From Thereva unica (lineage: Eukaryota; Arthropoda; Insecta; Diptera; Therevidae): a DNA stretch of 64,000 nt. Of this stretch, positions 43,608 to 54,998 are shown piece after piece; positions within the stretch are counted from its first letter, which is position 1; every line of letters begins with the position of its first letter. The translations under genes were made by a program, and so were the position numbers. The stretch lies in NCBI GenBank assembly GCA_949987705.1, contig OX465283.1, positions 52,800,953 through 52,864,952 of the forward strand. The letters run 5' to 3'. The notes beneath the pieces are model-generated. The model was not told where the DNA came from. It saw only the letters and a program-made list of their open reading frames with translations, and ran no database searches.

Positions 43608-45419
43608 CCCTTACCCTGTAAGGTGTGTCCATTGGACACTTTCCAAAATTAAAATCCGTTAAACTTATTTTTTGGAACAAAGAATACTTATGGCCTTTTT
43701 TGTATTTTATTATCATAGTATTGCTTACGTAAATTTGTAAGTTTTTGTAAAATAAAAAATATTTGTGAACGTTTTTTTTTAAATTTTCTAAAAATGTAAC
43801 ACAAACTGTTAGAGTATGTCCATTGGACACATAAGAGCCTTTAGGCAAAATTATGCGATTTGGTTGGGATTTTATTGCTTTTTCTGAGGAAAATTTGACG
43901 TTAACTGATATTTTGGAGCTCCGACCAATATTTTGGAGCTTAGAGCATTTATCCGAATATAATAAGTGGATATGAAAAGGATCATGGCCACGCAGCAGTT
44001 GACAGAATGTGGCATACATTTTATGGTTCAACTATATACAAAGCAACCATGTGGCTTGTGACGATTTCAAAATACAATAAAAAAATACGCTTTGATGACA
44101 GAGCTACAAGAAGCTTTCGTCGATTTCCGAAAAAATTGTTTCCCATTAGAGATGTTTGGGAGAAACTAGTTATAAATTTAAAAAAAAGTTTACGTCCCAC
44201 GTGAAAATATAACGGTTGATGGACAGCTAGTTCCGTTTAGAGGTTATTGTCCCTTCCAACAATATATTCCATCAAAAGCTAATAGGTATTGCATGGAAAG
44301 CTGTCGAGCTGTCAATCTTGACATGCAAGTTGTGGAAAAGTTGTGCCAACCCTATGAAAGAATAAATAGAAATGTAACTTTCGACAACTTTTTTACAAGC
44401 ATGCACCTGACACAAAAATTTTTAGCCAAAGGCCTTACGATCCCAGTAGGACTTGTAATGGCTATGGAAACGATTTGGTAATCACAATTCACAAACTCTA
44501 GACCTTACCGCACGCAATACCAACTGCATTACATTTACATTGCAATGTCCGCCCTGGTAAGGCCTTTCTTTTTACATCATACAGGTTTTTACATACAGGT
44601 CATTAGATTTTGCATTACTTTGTATTAACTTCCGATTTTCACCAAAGAAATAATTGATTGAAATTTCAGCGGTTGCCAAAAGTCCTACTGGGGATGGTTG
44701 GTACAATGAGCAAGAATGAAACGTGCATGCCACAGCAGTATAGACTTTCAAAGATTAGAAAAAAGAACTCTATTGTTTGGGTTCTCTAAAATGTATACTC
44801 TGGTGTCTTATGTGACTCAAAACTCTTCAGCAGAAATTCTGCTATCTTCTATGAATCATATAAGCCAAGATGATGCTGCAAATCAAATCAGCTTGAAATA
44901 TTACAATTCCACCACAGGCAGAGTGGATACCTTCGACCAAACGATTCATGTTTATACCACAAAGAGTAAAACTGTCGATGGCCCTTAGAACATATTTTTG
45001 TAATTCTTGGATACAGCTGGCATTGCATTTTACATTGTTTGGAAAAGTAAAATATCTTTCGCCATACATATCTCGGCTTTCTTTTGTGGAGTCAATTGCA
45101 CAAGGATTAGTTTTTCACATATTAGACGGCACATTTTATATGGGATGGAGAAATATTGGCTGAAATAGCTGAAATGAACAAGTATCTGGTGCTTCCAGTA
45201 GAGTTAAGCGAAAAAACGATGTTACATGTGTCCAGTAAAAATTGAATATACGTTTTTTTTTGTTTAATTAGTATTCTTAGTTGATAAAAGAAATAATATA
45301 TAATTTATCTTATTACCTAATTTGAGTTTAACTATTGCAATGGATACTATTTTTCCATATGTGTCCATTGGACACACTCTGCCAGGTTAAGTTACTAAAA
45401 TAGCTTACCAGATTAAGGG
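43608..45419. mobile_element. piggyBac-type transposon, 1,812 bp
   Basis: The element runs from CCCTTACCCTG to a GATTAAGGG end between TTAA sites. Inside is a decayed piggyBac transposase on the plus strand. Three copies of a palindrome, GTGTCCATTGGACAC, lie at 43625-43639, 43817-43829 (core) and 45361-45375, the first and last close to the ends. The full-length transposase would need more sequence than is present, so this is an internally deleted and mutated copy. Confidence 0.9.
44020..45180 (+). pseudogene. piggyBac transposase remnant
   Basis: In order across frames: KKIRFDDRATRSFRRFPKK and IRDVWEKLV; then NITVDGQLVPFRG with the first catalytic Asp; CPFQQYIPSKANRYC; NVTFDNFFTSMHLTQKFLAK with the second Asp. 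A noncoding gap spans 44480-44740. FGFSKMYTLVSYVTQNSSAE follows, then KYYNSTTGRVDTFDQTIHVY with the third Asp. The last block is RWPLRTYFCNSW. All three Asp positions of the DDD triad can be read, but stops and frame shifts separate them. The N-terminal third is missing. Confidence 0.85.
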
Positions 45420-45539
45420 TTAAAAGTGCATTTTCAAACAAAACCGGAGCAGTTCCATATATTAATATTAGTTTTTTACCCAGTGTGTAAAATTTATATT
45501 TGCGGACTAATCCGGTTTTGTTCGCCAGCTCCTCATATG

Positions 45540-46528
45540 TAATTGTGTCCATCCAACGGGAAACCCCACGAAGTCTAATACGTTTAGAACAAATCTAAGA
45601 AAAATTTCTTTGTATTGAGTCTATCAAATCCTACGAAGACTATAATGAGTTCCATAAAGAATTGCGAAACTAAAACATAATATACATAAATAAAATTGCA
45701 TCAAGAACTACCCTTACAAAGTTCCCTTAAAAACCCTGAAGGAAGCCAACTGTTTTACAGAAAAAAGATCATAAATCTGCATAAACAGCTTCAAAAAGTT
45801 TCTCATAAACAAACAATCGGGATCACAAAACACACTATGATCTAGTTTCGGATATTATTTCAGTGCTTCGTTTAGAAAGTTTGATGGTAGCATGATGAAA
45901 TTGTAGCTTCCACTCTCCCCATACAGTTCAGCAATTCTATCTTTTCCCTTAGCAATTGGTGCATAAATGTGCATGTGCATATGTAATAACAGGTAGCACT
46001 TGTAACCTAGTTATTGCACGACAGTAAGTACCTTAAACTTGAAATTATATTCAAAATGTAATGCGATTTATCACTGAATTTTTGCAGCCTGATTCTGCAG
46101 AATTTAACTTTTGCAACAAAACTTATAGAGACATGATTGGATACTTTACGTTTTGTTTCGTTGAAATGGTTAAGTGATGGTTTGAAATGTTTACGGCAAA
46201 GAATAAGTCTCTCAATTTTAGTAATCAAATGGAATTTTCGGCTAAGAATATTTTTATTACTATGCACATAAGAATTCTTCTCTGAGTTGAAATGCAAGCG
46301 TATAAACAGTCTTTTGCAAAATCTTGTTACGCACCAACTGGCGTAGCGAAAAGATGAGTTCTATTCTCACATGATAAGAATATTATACCTATGAGCGCTA
46401 AAGAGAGGATGTAGCATTAATAATAGGCAGTTTCGAGGTAAAAGTAGCACATCATAGGAGAAGTACTGAAACAGATCGTCATAATAATAATAGAAAGGAA
46501 CTGATGGAATTATGTAAAAAATAACAAA
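45540..46528. other. No recognised gene
   Basis: AT-rich sequence. The minus frame 46007-46297 has no motif, and no repeat was noticed. Confidence 0.4.
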
Positions 46529-46784
46529 TTTTTTTTTATGTGAAAGACTAGAGTCTCAGGAAAGGCCCTTTATACTGTTGACAATCTATTTTCTTCGTAT
46601 AGAGTGCAATGTCGAACAGCAGCTCTAGTCGGGGAGGAAGGAACCGCCACAACCTTCCCGCGATGTTTTCAGTCCACCTACTCCCAACCACTACTATCGC
46701 GACTCTGACATCGGGGCATCGAGAAACAACTCGCTGGAGTGTTATGCCTCCTGAAACGAGTTGAGTCTCATCAACCAACCGATG

Positions 46785-46792
46785 ACATGCGC
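46785..46792. repeat. hAT target-site duplication ACATGCGC (left)
   Basis: ACATGCGC is repeated at 49621-49628. The intact SINE at 50134-50150 contains the same octamer once (as GCGCATGT), confirming it as the target. Confidence 0.85.
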
Positions 46793-46829
46793 CATACCAG
46801 GCGCGGATCTAGAATTTTGTTTTGGGGGG

Positions 46830-47770
46830 GTCACGGAATTAAAAGTAAACCAAGAAAGCGAAACACTAAAAGCATTTGACGATTTACTTGGACAAAATGG
46901 AACGCTTTCATTTCACCAACGGAACCAATATCATCAGAGGGTGGTAGAAGCTGAAAAAAGTTTCCTTCAGACTTTTCATAACCCAGCATCTGTGTGTACA
47001 ACGGGACTCACAAGTAAAAGAAAGCGGAGATCGATGTTATTATGTAGGGATAATGAACTTCTCTATAATCGTGACACTGACGGAAAAGTAGATATTCTGG
47101 TGGCAAATGATAGGAACTTCAGGGCACTCTTCGTTGAATTTGGTGACTTTACTTTTCAGCATCATTTGGAAACCGCAGGTTCAATCGCGACATATATCAG
47201 TAAAACCAGAGAATTTCATCGCATTTTGCGATGCATACCAAGCAATTCGTCATCGATCTGTGTGAGAAATTCGACTTGGACCTAAAATATTTGGTTGGAA
47301 TTAGAACAGATAGTTGTTCGCTAATTTCGTCTGATTTGAAAGGGGTATGTCAGGACTTGACGAAAGTAGCCATTCACGCCAGACGTTGTTCTTGCAGTAA
47401 TCATTTGTTAACAATTCTTTATTAAAATCTTCCAAAGTTTCAAATTGTCGCAATGCTTCAACGTTTTTAAAAAACATCTTGCAAACGTTTTTAAAAAACA
47501 TCTTGGTGGCAAATCACTTAAGGACTTTGCTAGACTGGTAGAAACCGACTTTACTAGTTGGGTAGAAAATCACGTGGGGCACATGCAGTTTGAGGGTGAA
47601 CAATTAATAAAAAAGTGTGACGCACTTAATGAGATTTCGATGTTGGAGGACGCAAAAACTGCATCTCCTGCGGCAAATCTTCGTCTTGTACTTTTCAGCC
47701 TAGAGTTTCCGATTTCATCTGCTTGGTTAAATGACGTTCTAGGCGTGTATAATATTCGTACTATTTGATT
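46830..47770 (+). pseudogene. hAT (ZMYM1-like) transposase, N-terminal and central parts
   Basis: The frame 46761-47285 reads EALKAFDD-type N-terminal sequence, then FRALFVEFGDFTFQHHLET. The next frame carries LCEKFDLDLKYLVGIRTDSC. The 47445-47768 frame has the central linker (FKKHLGGKSLKDFARLVETD, a CDALNEIS block). The style is that of long insect hAT transposases related to ZMYM1/DUF4371 proteins. Catalytic residues cannot be fixed. A 16-base tandem duplication (TTTTTAAAAAACATCTT) at 47464-47503 disrupts the frame. Confidence 0.6.
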
Positions 47771-47880
47771 TTTTATCATAGTCATTAATAACATAATAAA
47801 CTTTACTTTTCGTACGTATCTTGTACAACTTGACCTTTGAGCCGAATACTCCAAACGTCTTCATTAGATTTAAAAAATAA

Positions 47881-48401
47881 ATGGTTAAAATTTTTTTTTA
47901 AATAATTCTTTTGATGTACTGAAATGTACTGAAAAGTAAAAAATAAAAAAAATATAAAAAAAGCGTGAAATTTCAATTTTAATGAAAAAGTTAATTAAAA
48001 GAATGGCGCATTTTTCATCAAAAATTGAAAATATAACTGTAAATCGCGTGAGATTTACAATAACCCTCAATTTTTGCTTTATTAATTTCATTATTTTTAT
48101 ATTAAGAAATTTACATTTTTTTTATAAAATCATCATTTTTAATTTTGTATGTTTTTCAATATATTTAAGATTTTCTGTATTAATTTATAAGGCGTAGTAA
48201 AAAAAGAATTTCAACTTGTAGTTTTGCTCAATTCACTTTGAAGAAAATTCTAACAAAATTTTTTGATGAAAAATGCGCCATTCTTTTAATTAACTTTTTC
48301 ATTAAAATTGAAATTTCACGCTTTGTTTTACATATTTTTTACTTTTCAGTACATTTTTTAGTTATTCAAAAGAATTATTTAAAAAAAATTTTTTTAACCA
48401 T
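47881..48401. repeat. Inverted repeat, ~148-bp arms
   Basis: The left arm 47881-48028 and right arm 48255-48401 are inverted copies (ATGGTTAAAATTTTTTTTTA outermost; GGCGCATTTTTCATCA innermost), enclosing about 226 bases. It lies immediately upstream of a family A copy inside the hAT. Confidence 0.75.
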
Positions 48402-48404
48402 TTT

Positions 48405-49232
48405 ATTTTATTTTCTACTTTTTAGTTTATTATATGTATTCCGCCATTTTATGATGGCGGTTCTATTAGATTTAAAATTACATCACACACAGCTTACTGT
48501 ATTCTACCTGCCGTACTCTTTCATGTTTCATCTTGGAACCGTCTTCCTGATTTTTTTACAAAATGGTCAGATTGCATTTAGTACTTATACATGATGAGTT
48601 GAACATAGGTTGAGCCCAAGTCTAACTACATGTAAACGGGAGTCGAGTTGAGTTAAGGTCGACTGAACTCGACTCAGCTCTGCTACCTGGGTTGAGTTGA
48701 AATTATGCGTACGGACATGAGTTCAGTAGTTGAATTTAGTTGACAGCAGCATCTCTGTGTTTTGTTTGTGATTTTTTGTAACGTGTATCGCTTCTTTATT
48801 TTCAATTCACCCTTAACTCAATTATTCATCTTATCATTCATACACATTAATTATCACCCGAACTACGAGTGTGTGCAAAATTGGAAGTTGATCTGTTATA
48901 TTTTCTACTTTTTAGTCTATTATAAGCTTTCCGCAATTTAGTGTTGGCCGCCATTTTGAATTTGGAATGACGGCACATAGATAGTTGTGTTCTACCTGTC
49001 ATATCCTTTTATTTGACACCCATGTCAGAGGGCCGCGGAGCACAATTTCAAAAATCGGCCGCCATTTTGGATCCGCCATCTGGATATTTTTACAAAATGG
49101 TCAGATTGCATTGTTATCTAAACTAAACGTGTATGCAAAATTTCAGCTCTATCCGAAACCGGGAAGCCGGTCAAATTTAACTTACAAGATTTGACGACAC
49201 GTAATGTAAGTTAAATAAAATAATTTAAAAAG
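48405..49232 (+). repeat. Family A, most complete copy
   Basis: A contiguous copy joins the parts that are split and inverted at 1404-2958: TTTTCTACTTTTTAGTTTAT, the ATGGCGGTTCTATTAGATTT segment, GTCAGATTGCATTTAGTACT, ACATGTAAACGGGAGTCGAG, GCCATTTTGAATTTGGAATG and the AAACCGGGAAGCCGGTCAAA end. It is inserted in the hAT transposase; the frame of the hAT resumes near 49235. Confidence 0.75.
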
Positions 49233-49234
49233 CA

Positions 49235-49550
49235 ACGGATTTGATCAAAGATACCCTTGCTGACCAAAAGATGTGATGAAGATTCTGGTTTTCGACGGTT
49301 ATTTACTGAAGCTCAACATCTCGCTGCACAATTGGATGAGGAATTCAAAGAAGCACGGGTTGTTTATCGTCAAAAAATCAAACTCCAGAAGAAGAATCTT
49401 CATTCCTTTATTGGACAACATTGTTACCGAATTTAATGAAATGCTTTCTCCAGACATGTTGGACCGAGACGTTGATGAGTTGAGACATTCAAGATGTTCG
49501 ACAAGTAGTAGAAGCGTATCAGCAGCTTTTGGTTTCTCCCATCTCAACTA
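49235..49550 (+). pseudogene. hAT transposase, downstream part
   Basis: The frame starting near 49277 reads DEDSGFRRLFTEAQHLAAQL, then DEEFKEARVVYRQKIKLQKK, ending IGQHCYRI before a stop. The next residues continue in another frame (FNEMLSPDMLDRDVDEL). This resembles the central-to-C-terminal linker of ZMYM1-like hAT transposases. Confidence 0.55.
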
Positions 49551-49946
49551 TTATTGCATAGTTCGAGCATTTGGGGGGGGTCATGACCCCCGTGACCCCC
49601 CCCCCTTGAATCCGCGGCTGACATGCGCTTTGGTGGAGCGGGGAAGGGCTAAGGAAGGCTATGACACGAGGAATCAGGAATGTAAAGCGGGAAGAAGAAA
49701 GAAGGAAAGCTATGTAGGTGGGAAAGTGGAAAAGGCGAAGGACCGCGGGGCTGGCCGGGATTCGAACCCGGGACCTCTGGGATAGCAGTCAGGCGCCTTA
49801 CCCCTAGACTACCGAGGCCCCCACTTAAATATGCATGTATACATTCCTTTCTCCAAAAAGATTATATCGAAAATAATGTCAGTTCTTGACGGTAGAACAT
49901 TGATACTGATTACATACTTTTCACGGAGAGATATCCTGTCCGGTTT

Positions 49947-50433
49947 GGGGCCTCGGTGGTCTAAAGGTAAGGCGCCTGACTGCTAACCCAGAGGTCCCGG
50001 GTTCGAATCCCGGCCAGCCCCACGGTCCTTCGCCTTTTCCACTTTCCCATCCACATAACTTCCCTTCTTCCTTCTCCCCTCTTTACATTCCTGATTCCTC
50101 CTGTCATAGCCTTCGCTAGTCCTTCCCCGCTCCACCAAGCGCATGTCATCGGTTGGCTGATGAGATTCAACTCGTTTCAGGAGGCATAACACTCCAGCGA
50201 GTTGTTTCTTCTCAAATGCCCCGATGCCAGAGTCGCGAAAAGGTTGGAAGTAGGTGGAATAAAAATATTGCGGCTAGGTTGTGGCAGCTCCTTCCTACTT
50301 CTCTGCCTCTTTCTACTTTCTATCTTCCGGCTAGAGCTGCTGTTCGACATTCTATACGAAAAAAATAGATTATCGAACAGTACAAAGGGGCTTTCCCTAA
50401 GCCTCTTAGTCTATCAAATTAAAAAAAAAAAAA
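49947..50433 (+). mobile_element. tRNA-derived SINE, intact plus-strand copy (~490 bp)
   Basis: The head (49947-50022) is tRNA-like: A-box region GGTGGTCTAAAGG, perfect T-stem CCCGG/CCGGG around GTTCGAAT (B box), CCCC near the 3' end. GCT occupies the anticodon position. The body has a pyrimidine-rich stretch, a conserved CATCGGTTGGCTGATGAG block, then a 3' part resembling a LINE terminus (WNKNIAARLWQLLP in one frame) and an A13 tail. The acceptor stem does not fully pair, so this is a SINE head, not a working tRNA gene. Confidence 0.85.
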
Positions 50434-51140
50434 CAGTATTTTGAACATAGTAGAAAAACAGTCCCCAAAAAAATCTCGAAAGCACGATGGGGAACTCCTT
50501 TACATCAGACCACCATCAGTGTGAACTAAATCATTACCTATATGAAATTAACTGAAGTAATTTTGCTATTATGAATCCACGAATCGGTCTGATGCCTTTT
50601 ACTTTATGCAGTTTTATCGGGGTTATTGTGCTGATGTATTTGGCTCCGTATACGGAGTATTATATTATCTCTGGTAATCCCTTTCGCAAATTCACTACGC
50701 CTTATTTTTTTTTAATAAATTAATTTCCCTAACGGAGAGGTTAGTATACCTTACCCGGAGGTATATGTTGCCATCCTCCGCCTCAACCACCACCTTTCTC
50801 GCGCGTCCGACCGTCAAGTATACATATACTTGTAGGGCACAGAATATAATGTTTGCATTTGCTTTTTCTTATGCAATTTTACTAGTAAATAGCCGCATTG
50901 CTTTGAATTATTATTAAAGGTTCGGGTTTAAATTATGATGACCATAAATAATAATGCAATGCAATTTTCTTAGAAGACCCAAGCTGACCCAATATCTACT
51001 TCATGAATCCAACAGTAATCGCTCCGATTGTAGACCCATCGGCCGGTTACCACCAAAAACTGAATCTTCTAGAATATCTACGTACACCTTATACACAAAA
51101 CAGCAATATAAAAAAATGAGTTTGCCTATTATTATTATGT
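50434..51140. other. No recognised gene
   Basis: AT-rich sequence between a SINE and a minus-strand LINE; nothing recognised. Confidence 0.4.
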
Positions 51141-51149
51141 GAGTATGGA

Positions 51150-52560
51150 AGAAACCCATATACTGGACACCCCAGCCAAGTTAGGCCTACTCTTATAACG
51201 AAAAAGACCGTCAGCCCTCCGATGGAAGTAAAGAAGGTCTTTAGTTGAAGAATACTGTACTTGAGCAGGATTCAAAAGCTTTCTGGTAAACGTTATTCTT
51301 CTAATCCAGAGCAGAGCAGGGCATTCGTAGAGAATCTGTGTGGAAATCTCGTCGTCTTTCAGGCAGAGTTGGCATTCTACCTCCTGATACAATCCTAGGT
51401 TACGGATATTAACTCCACTCTTATATAACCAGTGAAAGTGATAGTACCCTTGAAACAAAGGCTCTTACTAGTTCCTTGCCCTGTTTAAAACCTTGGACTG
51501 GTTAGCAATAGGCTAGGTTCAGTCTCTTACCCAATTCCTCCATCAGGTATATGTAGGTGGATCATGAGGATGAGATACCACATAAGTCGATGCACCATGC
51601 AACAATTTTGGAAGAAAATTTCCACGTTGAAAGTGTCCTGTTGGCGCCTTTCAAACCTTCATCTCAGACTAGAGAGGATCATCTGCCCATTGCAATCGAA
51701 ATCTTGGAGTTGGGTCTTGCGACATTAGCCACTATGCCATGTTCCATTTTTCACCTGTCGGTAAATTAGTGAAGGTTTCTAGGAGATCCAGCAAGAATGA
51801 GCCCCTCATAATCGCCTTAAATTTCTTTCGTAACAGAAGCTCATCAACAATATGGTCGGATAGGCACATTGAAATGTTTGTCATACCGTTAAGGATATCC
51901 ATATCTCTTTTGACTGTATAAAACCAGTTAAATGCGATCTGTCGGCACTGTAGATCAAATTCAACTTTCCGAGACCATGGTGGCAAGATGTCCTGTATAG
52001 CCGATGGCACCGAAACTCGATTCGTATAGATTGGTCAAAAGTGCATCCACAACAGTGATCAATGTAAAGGAGACAAAAGAAGTCAGCCCATGATAACCCG
52101 AGTCAATGGGAGTACACCCAGGGTAGAAAGAACCTCACGCCCTACAAACATGGTATTTACCCACTCCATTCCGTGTGGATTCAGGTGTCTCAGCCCCAGT
52201 ATTCCAGAGTTAGAATCATAGCCAGTGCTATTGAAAGCATCGTCGATCTCAAACAACTCACATAACGAACTTGGTGGTGTAAATCAGCCTCTGTTTATTT
52301 ATGTTTTGAGTAAGCTAACTGAGATCTGTTTAGGGGAAAGGAAAGATCCAGCTTGGACCAGATGTGAAAGAAAGAGGTTAAGCTGATAGGTCTGTTGCCC
52401 TGTTTTAGGATAACTGCCACCACGACTTTCCGCCAGATGGATGAAATCTATCCCCAATTGAAGCTGGCTCTAAAGAGATAGACCAGGTAGTTGAGGAAGG
52501 TTGCCTATAGTACGATGAAGGTTTACTTTAACCCTAAATGTTTAGATAGAGTTTTTGATC
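51150..52560 (-). pseudogene. R1/Jockey-like LINE, RT through C-terminal zinc block
   Basis: On the minus strand, fragments run in order: SSIWRKVVVAVI...GNRPISLTSF (RT entry) near 52450-52380. A Leu-rich block corresponding to VVDALLTNLYESSFGAIGY is found near 52040. The catalytic YADD position appears degraded (GYTGHLATM). LQCRQIAFNWFYTVKRDMD follows near 51930. At 51458-51135 comes the C-terminal block GLYQEVECQLCLKDDEISTQ, ILYECPALLWIRR, which is the CxxC...E...HxxxxCP zinc-like motif with His replaced by Gln-Ile-Leu context. It is heavily decayed, with the 5' end off at 52560. Confidence 0.65.
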
Positions 52561-52569
52561 AAAAAGTTT

Positions 52570-53260
52570 TCATTTGATAGTCATTTTTCCATTATTCTTC
52601 GGATCACGTTTTCGGTTTATTCCGGTCGTCGAAGCAAATTTTAGAAAAACAAAGCACGCTATGTTTGGTCTAATTAAAGGCGTATTTTCAGTTATTCGTT
52701 ATACATTCTAGTCCAAGGACAGCACCTAGTAGAGATATTTGGGGCACCCTACCGGTTATTGTATACTCTTTTAGCACGTCATCTGAATAGCAGTGCATCA
52801 AATTTCTCACGATCAGAGTGCACATGAGGTACTTCGTTATACGTATACTCCACAGCTCCAGCTTACTGATAATTGCGGATATCGATACGCAAACCAAGTT
52901 ACCTCTCAGGTGCTCGAGCAAGCTTTTCTGTATTCGAACTGCTTGCGCGATCGGGGAATATTCTCTCATTTAAGCACGCAGTAAACTCTCGGCGATTTTC
53001 GCTATCTTTCCGCTATCCTCACCGCTTTATTTGGAATTTCTTATTCACCTTTATTGACACGACAAGACTCAACCGCCAACACGCAACCCTCTTTTTCAGA
53101 CATATATCACCTTATCACTCCTAGTCTACATCCGTCACTGATCAAAGCTGTTTGTTTAAGTAGACACAACAAGACGGTTTTCCATTAGCCCCGGTTGTTG
53201 TGTCATCAGAACACAGTATCTGTTCAACATCTACACATGCACACCCAGACCCCAACTTAT
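52570..53260. other. No recognised gene
   Basis: Nothing recognised. Frames on both strands at 52688-53124 lack motifs. Confidence 0.4.
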
Positions 53261-53264
53261 ACAT

Positions 53265-53395
53265 ATAATCTCTTCTATATTTCAAATCTTGCTTACTACT
53301 AGACATTGCACCATGATCTGAATGACATGTAGTACCAATCCACAAAGGGTGGTTCCTAAGCTGGATTTTATCACATAAAAAATAAAATCTATCTC
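53265..53395 (+). repeat. FADD-type LINE 3' UTR fragment
   Basis: CTACTAGACATTGCACCATG, then a CTGAATGACATG segment and ACAAAGGGTGGTTCCTAAGC, end in ATAAAAAATAAAA. This is the terminal UTR of the family at 13956-16265 without any coding part. A second, more diverged tail seems to follow at 53405-53515. Confidence 0.65.
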
Positions 53396-53519
53396 CCATC
53401 CTCCAAACCTTCAAACTAAGATTGCTCCTAGAGATTTAACCACGATCCGAGCGTCAAGCAGGATTGGTAGAACAAAAAGCAATTCTTAAGCTTAAAAAAC
53501 CTGTGTCAAAGACCTTAAT

Positions 53520-54713
53520 AAAAATCCCACTAATTTTTCATACGCTCAATTTCAGGGAAAAGATGAAAGAGATGTGTGGCCATATAGGTCATGTAAGTCT
53601 GCCTTGAAACATATATTTCACAGAAAACAGACCTGGTTTGTACTCTACAATAAAAAGGGCCAATTGCACCTGTATGTGTAGATACGTCAAAAGGGTCTGA
53701 AAGTGGACTTCGAGTCATTGGCCGTCTGAAATTTGAAAGCCATTCAAAAACGCTGAATAGAAATTATTCACTTTCGCAGCCATCTCGTCTAGACAGTAAC
53801 AGGGGTTGTTATTATACCTACAGAATACCTGGGTCCATGGTTTATTGAATTCACCTCCGAAGGTAATTGCAAGATTTATCAAATGTTTGTGAATTATTCA
53901 AATGCTTGATCAGAGGTGCCCCGAATCGGCATGTCTAGGCTGTGATGATTCCATCCATCGTCTTCAGTGTTGACCATCTTGATTATTTTGAAACAGCAAA
54001 GGACAGAGGAGACGAGGATGGACCACTTTGATACTTGTGTGAAATTCGTAGAATGTAGCTGTTACCAAGGCTCTTGTTGGTCGATATCAATTTACTTCCC
54101 GGACATCTCTATCACTGGAATCGACAAATATCTAATTTGTGAATTTAACCAAATCACCTGTTTTCTTGCAACTGTAACCTCTGAACTGTGAAGATTTTAA
54201 ACCAATCTGGGGTATCCTACACCCGTCAACCGTAGCAAAAGGTAAAATATGAAGGTAAGAAAAAAAAATCAACGCTTCATTCGGACCTTTGAATAGAAGC
54301 TGATTGATCAATTTGAAGGATTCTTTTCCATAGAAGAACAACATTATTCCAGAATTACTTATCTGCGAGGTAAGCCGACCTTCTGGGAACCTGTTGCGTC
54401 GTCTTTTTCTACTGGTGCTACCTTTAAAGCTTTCAATGAGGTGTTCTGCAGGACTCGCGTAGGCGGGCAATAAAGAAAAGATATGAATTTTGTGACAGCC
54501 CACTGCGGTTGCTAAAGGGATTTTTTTTTTGTTACTACAAATATCCTGCTGTGTCCTTTTCATATGAAATTTAATGTTGCGTTGGATGGAAGGTATTAAT
54601 AATTTTGAGTTGCGTGTGTTAGATATTACGAATAAAGGGAAATGATTTTGTGAAGACTGAACAAATTTTAATATTTGATCATTTTTTGTTAAGATGACTG
54701 TTGTAATTTTGTA
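53520..54713. other. No recognised gene
   Basis: The minus frame 54563-54132 (143 residues) is the longest ORF here. It is basic and Phe/Ser-rich with no domain I can name, and I see no splice context supporting an exon. Confidence 0.4.
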
Positions 54714-54907
54714 TTACTGTAACGAACCACGTTCGTTACGAAGAACCCTCTCTTAGAAAAATACTAAAGTAACCCGTTTCAACTCTAGAAGGCATTTCCT
54801 AACAAAGCTTTAGGAAAAATATATATTTACTCAGCAGGCTGGGTGATTCTCCTTTGAAAGCTCACTTCAAAACGTTAAAGCTTCCTACGCCGACGAGCTT
54901 TCCGGCT

Positions 54908-54946
54908 ATAAAATAAACGGCTTCACCAGGCTAAAATTCAGTCTTT
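54908..54946 (+). promoter_or_regulatory. TATA box and initiator within the LTR
   Basis: TATAAAATAAA at 54908-54918 is followed by an arthropod-type initiator TTCAGTC with its A at 54941, 33 bases downstream of the TATA start. The spacing is right for a core promoter, predicting transcription into R from about 54941. Confidence 0.6.
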
Positions 54947-54998
54947 AATCAGGCTCGTTCCGGAGAGGTGACCCTCTCTGGTCCTAGACCGTGTCGTG

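Larger units (their letters stand above)
43461..45535. mobile_element. MITE (~260 bp) carrying a piggyBac insertion
   Basis: The ends TGAGGAGCTGGCGAACAAAA and its exact inverse continue to CCGG. They are flanked by TA (43459-43460 and 45536-45537), or by ATAT if the palindromic ends are counted that way. Excluding the piggyBac at 43608-45419, the element is about 260 bp and noncoding. Confidence 0.75.
46793..49620 (+). mobile_element. hAT transposon with broken transposase, inserted in a SINE
   Basis: Subterminal sequence matches at both ends: CAGGCGCGGATCTAGAATTT at the left and the inverse of CAGCCGCGGATTCAAGGG at the right, each followed inward by a GGGGGGGTCAC tract. The 8-bp TSD is exact, but five extra bases (CATAC) lie between the left TSD and CAGG. 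It encodes hAT-type transposase fragments at 46830-47770 and 49235-49550, separated by a family A insertion. Confidence 0.85.
46529..49823 (-). mobile_element. tRNA-derived SINE (minus), split by a hAT
   Basis: Reading the minus strand, the tRNA-like head lies at 49822-49747. The body continues to 49621, breaks for the hAT at 49620-46793, resumes at 46784 and ends in an A tract (T run 46529-46537). Its body matches the SINE at 49947-50433 in order, including CATCGGTTGGTTGATGAG, AGGCATAACACTCCAGCGAG and AGAGCTGCTGTTCGACATT. The head keeps B box GGGTTCGAATCCC and an A-box-like TAGTCTAGGGG. Confidence 0.85.

Noticed and set aside
49947..50022. Possible functional tRNA gene with GCT at the anticodon position
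   Set aside because: The acceptor and anticodon stems pair poorly, no Pol III terminator follows, and the unit is fused to a body with A-tail and repeated elsewhere, so it is a SINE head.
54132..54563. 143-residue minus-strand ORF as host exon
   Set aside because: No recognisable domain and no convincing splice sites; one long ORF of this size is expected by chance in 64 kb.
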